Positions 5,507 through 7,097 of a DNA stretch of 7,097 bases are shown in pieces; position 1 is the stretch's first letter, and each line of letters opens with the position of its first letter. Source of the stretch: Streptomyces griseus (GTDB lineage: Bacteria > Bacteroidota > Bacteroidia > Chitinophagales > Chitinophagaceae). A program made the translations under genes and the position numbers. The stretch is from contig CALPIT020000136.1 of the NCBI GenBank assembly GCA_943323705.2, positions 1 to 7,097 on the forward strand. Direction: 5' to 3'. The notes below the pieces were generated by a model. That model did not search any database. It was given only the letters and a program-made list of their open reading frames with translations, and was not told where the DNA came from.

Positions 5507-6832
5507 ATGGGAATCATCAAAGACAGATTCAAAGAGAAAGCAGATAAAACTGCGCTTGAAATCAAATCATTGTTGAAAGAACACGGTGATAAAAAAATAG
5601 GTGAGGTTACACTTAGCCAGATTTATCAAGGGATGAGAGGCATAACCGGATTGGTAACCGAAACCTCTTTACTAGATGCACAGGAAGGTATCAGATTCAG
5701 AGGATATTCAATTCCTGAATTGAGAGAGAAACTTACAAAATCGCCAAACGGTTCTGAGCCATTGCCAGAAGGGTTATTTTATTTGATGTTGATGGGCGAG
5801 TTGCCTACTGACGAAGATGTAAATCATTTGACAAGTGTTTGGCAAAGAAGAAGCCATGTTCCTAATCATGTATTTGCTACAATAGAAGCATTGCCGGTTA
5901 CTACACATCCAATGACACAATTTGTTGTGGCGATAATGGCATTGCAAACAGAGAGTTCTTTTTCTAAGCGTTATGCTCAAGGTATGAGCAAGAAAGATTA
6001 TTGGGAAGCGGTGTTTGATGACTCAATGGATTTGATTGCACGTTTGCCAAGAATCGCAGCGTATATATATCGCCGTAAGTATAAGAATGGAGAACATATT
6101 CAGCCTAATGGCTTGTTGGATTGGGCTGGAAATTTCGCACATATGATGGGTTATGAAAATGATGATTTTAAAGAGTTGATGAGATTGTACATGGTGATAC
6201 ATGCAGATCATGAAGGAGGTAACGTTTCCGCACACACGACACACTTGGTGGGTTCTGCGTTAAGTGACCCTTATTTGAGTTTTGCTGCAGGCATGAATGG
6301 TTTGGCAGGTCCTTTACATGGCTTGGCAAATCAGGAAGTAATCAAATGGATTTTTGAATTGAGAGAGCAGATCGGCAGCGACTCGCCATCAAAAGAACAA
6401 ATTGAAGAGTACGTAAGAAAAACATTAAGCGAAGGAAAAGTGGTTCCTGGATATGGTCATGCCGTGTTGAGAAAAACAGATCCACGTTTCACCGCACAGA
6501 TGGAATTCGGTAAAAAACACATGGCAGACGATCCTTTAGTACAAACCGTTTGGACCATTTACGATGCAGTACCGCCAATTCTTTCATCTTTAGGAAAAAT
6601 CAAAAACCCATGGCCAAATGTGGATGCACACAGTGGTGCTTTATTGGTTCATTATGGCATGGTGGAATATGAATTCTATACTGTATTGTTTGGTGTTTCA
6701 AGAGCATTAGGAGTATTATCTAGCTTATGTTGGGACAGAGCACTGAACTTCCCATTGGAAAGACCAAAATCAGTTACAACAGACTTAGTGAAAGAGTGGT
6801 TGGATGGAAAGGGAGAAGTTTGGGGAGAGTAA
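5507..6832 (+). CDS. gltA: citrate (Si)-synthase, mitochondrial/eukaryotic type
   Basis: Condenses acetyl-CoA with oxaloacetate to citrate, the entry step of the TCA cycle, in the cytosol. The 441-residue product carries the catalytic triad His271 (GPLHGLANQE), His318 (VPGYGHAVLRKTDPR) and Asp373 (NVDAHSG). Throughout, it follows the mitochondrial enzyme rather than the NADH-sensitive E. coli-type enzyme. Examples are YQGMRGITGLV (40-50), EGIRFRGYSIPE (60-71), EPLPEGLF (84-91), DHEGGNVSAHTTHLVGSALS (234-253), AKNPWPNVDAHSG-like KNPWPNVDAHSG (366-377) and the C-terminal ALNFPLERPKS (412-422). There is no mitochondrial-type presequence. ATG 5507 follows a run of A/T from about 5477, a typical leader for a well-expressed gene in this phylum. 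It is probably transcribed alone. Confidence 0.96.
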   Translation: MGIIKDRFKEKADKTALEIKSLLKEHGDKKIGEVTLSQIYQGMRGITGLVTETSLLDAQEGIRFRGYSIPELREKLTKSPNGSEPLPEGLFYLMLMGELPTDEDVNHLTSVWQRRSHVPNHVFATIEALPVTTHPMTQFVVAIMALQTESSFSKRYAQGMSKKDYWEAVFDDSMDLIARLPRIAAYIYRRKYKNGEHIQPNGLLDWAGNFAHMMGYENDDFKELMRLYMVIHADHEGGNVSAHTTHLVGSALSDPYLSFAAGMNGLAGPLHGLANQEVIKWIFELREQIGSDSPSKEQIEEYVRKTLSEGKVVPGYGHAVLRKTDPRFTAQMEFGKKHMADDPLVQTVWTIYDAVPPILSSLGKIKNPWPNVDAHSGALLVHYGMVEYEFYTVLFGVSRALGVLSSLCWDRALNFPLERPKSVTTDLVKEWLDGKGEVWGE

Positions 6833-6875
6833 AATGTTGTCTTGAAATTAATTAAAGAGAAACAGCAATAAATTC

Positions 6876-6883
6876 TATATTTG
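6876..6883 (+). promoter_or_regulatory. Bacteroidota -7 promoter element (TATATTTG) before the tRNA-like repeats
   Basis: TATATTTG matches TAnnTTTG at all fixed positions, 44 bp after the citrate synthase stop and 48 bp before the first tRNA-like unit. The predicted transcription start (about 6888-6891) falls at the foot of the following hairpin. No good -33 TTTG is seen at the usual distance (TTAA there). A promoter in this spot would be expected for a tRNA or other RNA gene, which fits the tRNA-like content downstream. Confidence 0.45.
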
Positions 6884-6885
6884 CC

Positions 6886-6928
6886 ATCCCAAATACAAAA
6901 TGTAAAAACTAAATTTTGTATTCGGGAT
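6886..6928 (+). repeat. long imperfect inverted repeat (hairpin) upstream of the tRNA-like array
   Basis: ATCCC (6886-6890) pairs with GGGAT (6924-6928). After one A-C mismatch, AATACAAAAT (6892-6901) pairs perfectly with ATTTTGTATT (6913-6922) around an 11-nt A-rich loop. This makes a 15-bp stem. No T run follows, so it is not a canonical terminator for citrate synthase. It ends 3 bp before the first 81-bp unit. It could form the 5' structure of a transcript starting just upstream, or an operator or 3'-end structure. Confidence 0.6.
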
Positions 6929-6931
6929 AAT

Positions 6932-6981
6932 GGGGAATTAGCTCAGTTGGCTAGAGCGTCCCGATAGCAATCGGGAAGGTC
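6932..6981 (+). pseudogene. tRNA-Ala-like fragment, unit 1
   Basis: Positions 6932-6958 align to tRNA nucleotides 1-26 with all conserved D-arm residues. The next 18 bases fold as a 7-bp stem TCCCGAT/ATCGGGA with a 4-nt AGCA loop, which is incompatible with a 7-nt anticodon loop. AGGTC (6977-6981) resembles the variable loop. Without T arm and 3' acceptor strand it cannot be a standard tRNA substrate. A structured non-coding RNA remains possible. The amino-acid identity is a resemblance of the 5' half only. Confidence 0.5.
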
Positions 6982-7012
6982 ACCAACCGATCTTTTGAAA
7001 TAAATGTAATTA

Positions 7013-7062
7013 GGGGAATTAGCTCAGTTGGCTAGAGCGTCCCGATAGCAATCGGGAAGGTC
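7013..7062 (+). pseudogene. tRNA-Ala-like fragment, unit 2
   Basis: Identical over this span to unit 1: tRNA nucleotides 1-26, the TCCCGAT-AGCA-ATCGGGA hairpin in place of the anticodon arm, then AGGTC. The near-identity of the two units, including their A/T-rich tails, indicates recent duplication or ongoing homogenisation. Confidence 0.5.
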
Positions 7063-7097
7063 ACCAACCGATCATTTGAAATAAATGTAATTAGGGG

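Larger units (their letters stand above)
6932..7097 (+). repeat. 81-bp tandem repeat, each unit starting with a tRNA-Ala-like 5' half (array runs off the window)
   Basis: Units start at 6932 and 7013, and the first four bases of a third (GGGG) start at 7094. The two full units differ at a single base (T6993 versus A7074). Similarity begins sharply at the first G: the three bases before each unit differ. Each unit opens with GGGGAATTAGCTCAGTTGG followed by CTAGAGCG. This is a complete acceptor 5' strand, T8, A9 and D arm with A14, G15, G18-G19 and A21, as in tRNA-Ala. The palindrome TCCCGATAGCAATCGGGA then replaces the anticodon arm, then AGGTC (variable-loop-like), then about 31 A/T-rich bases. 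There is no TTCGA T loop, no 3' acceptor strand matching GGGGAAT and no CCA. It is therefore a tRNA-derived repeat rather than a functional tRNA. Confidence 0.82.

Noticed and set aside
6886..6928. Intrinsic terminator of citrate synthase
   Set aside because: The stem is strong, but no T run follows on the + strand (AATGGGG follows), so it is listed as an inverted repeat.
6932..7012. Functional tRNA-Ala gene
   Set aside because: Only nucleotides 1-26 and a possible variable loop match. There is no 7-nt anticodon loop, no T loop, no complementary 3' acceptor strand and no CCA in the unit.
6932..7097. CRISPR array
   Set aside because: The whole 81-bp unit is repeated, including what would be the spacer, with one mismatch. 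There are no unique spacers and no cas genes nearby.

Overview
The window reads as a chromosomal segment of a Bacteroidota bacterium, most likely of the Chitinophagaceae or a close relative. Four things point there: low GC; AT-rich leaders in place of Shine-Dalgarno sequences; promoter-like TAnnTTTG -7 elements; and the protein types (Bacteroidota-style SecY, type I methionine aminopeptidase with a short acidic tail, a lone LptF/LptG-type permease and a mitochondrial-type citrate synthase). The family assignment is inference. All six complete genes lie on the + strand.

Layout. Positions 1-24 may be the last codons of the preceding gene (rpmD expected). Positions 42-1905 are the distal part of the spc ribosomal-protein operon: rplO (L15), a 7-bp hairpin, then secY with a GTG start. 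A good hairpin terminator (1931-1964) separates secY from map (1978-2781). The usual infA/rpsM/rpsK/rpsD/rpoA/rplQ block does not follow map. Instead there is a 135-bp gap with a palindromic hairpin and four 26-bp tandem repeats (2813-2916), running up to the start of a BaiN/YhiN/HI0933-family flavoprotein (2917-4167). A consensus -7 element (TACATTTG) then precedes an LptF/LptG-type permease (4228-5322). A 184-bp intergenic region with a candidate promoter and a weak hairpin leads to citrate synthase (5507-6832).

The last 265 bp are the most unusual part. A consensus -7 element (TATATTTG) is followed at once by a 43-nt imperfect hairpin. After it comes an 81-bp tandem repeat, two full copies plus the first 4 bases of a third at the window edge. 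Each unit begins exactly at nucleotide 1 of a tRNA-Ala-like 5' half (acceptor 5' strand and intact D arm). It then carries a near-perfect palindrome where the anticodon arm should be, and it lacks a T arm and an acceptor 3' strand. It is therefore not a normal tRNA. It could be a tandemly amplified tRNA-derived element or a structured RNA.

Functionally the window joins housekeeping modules: ribosome assembly (L15), export of nascent proteins (SecY), N-terminal Met removal (MetAP), outer-membrane lipid export (LptF/G-like) and entry to the TCA cycle (citrate synthase). No defence system, CRISPR array, transposase or phage gene is visible.
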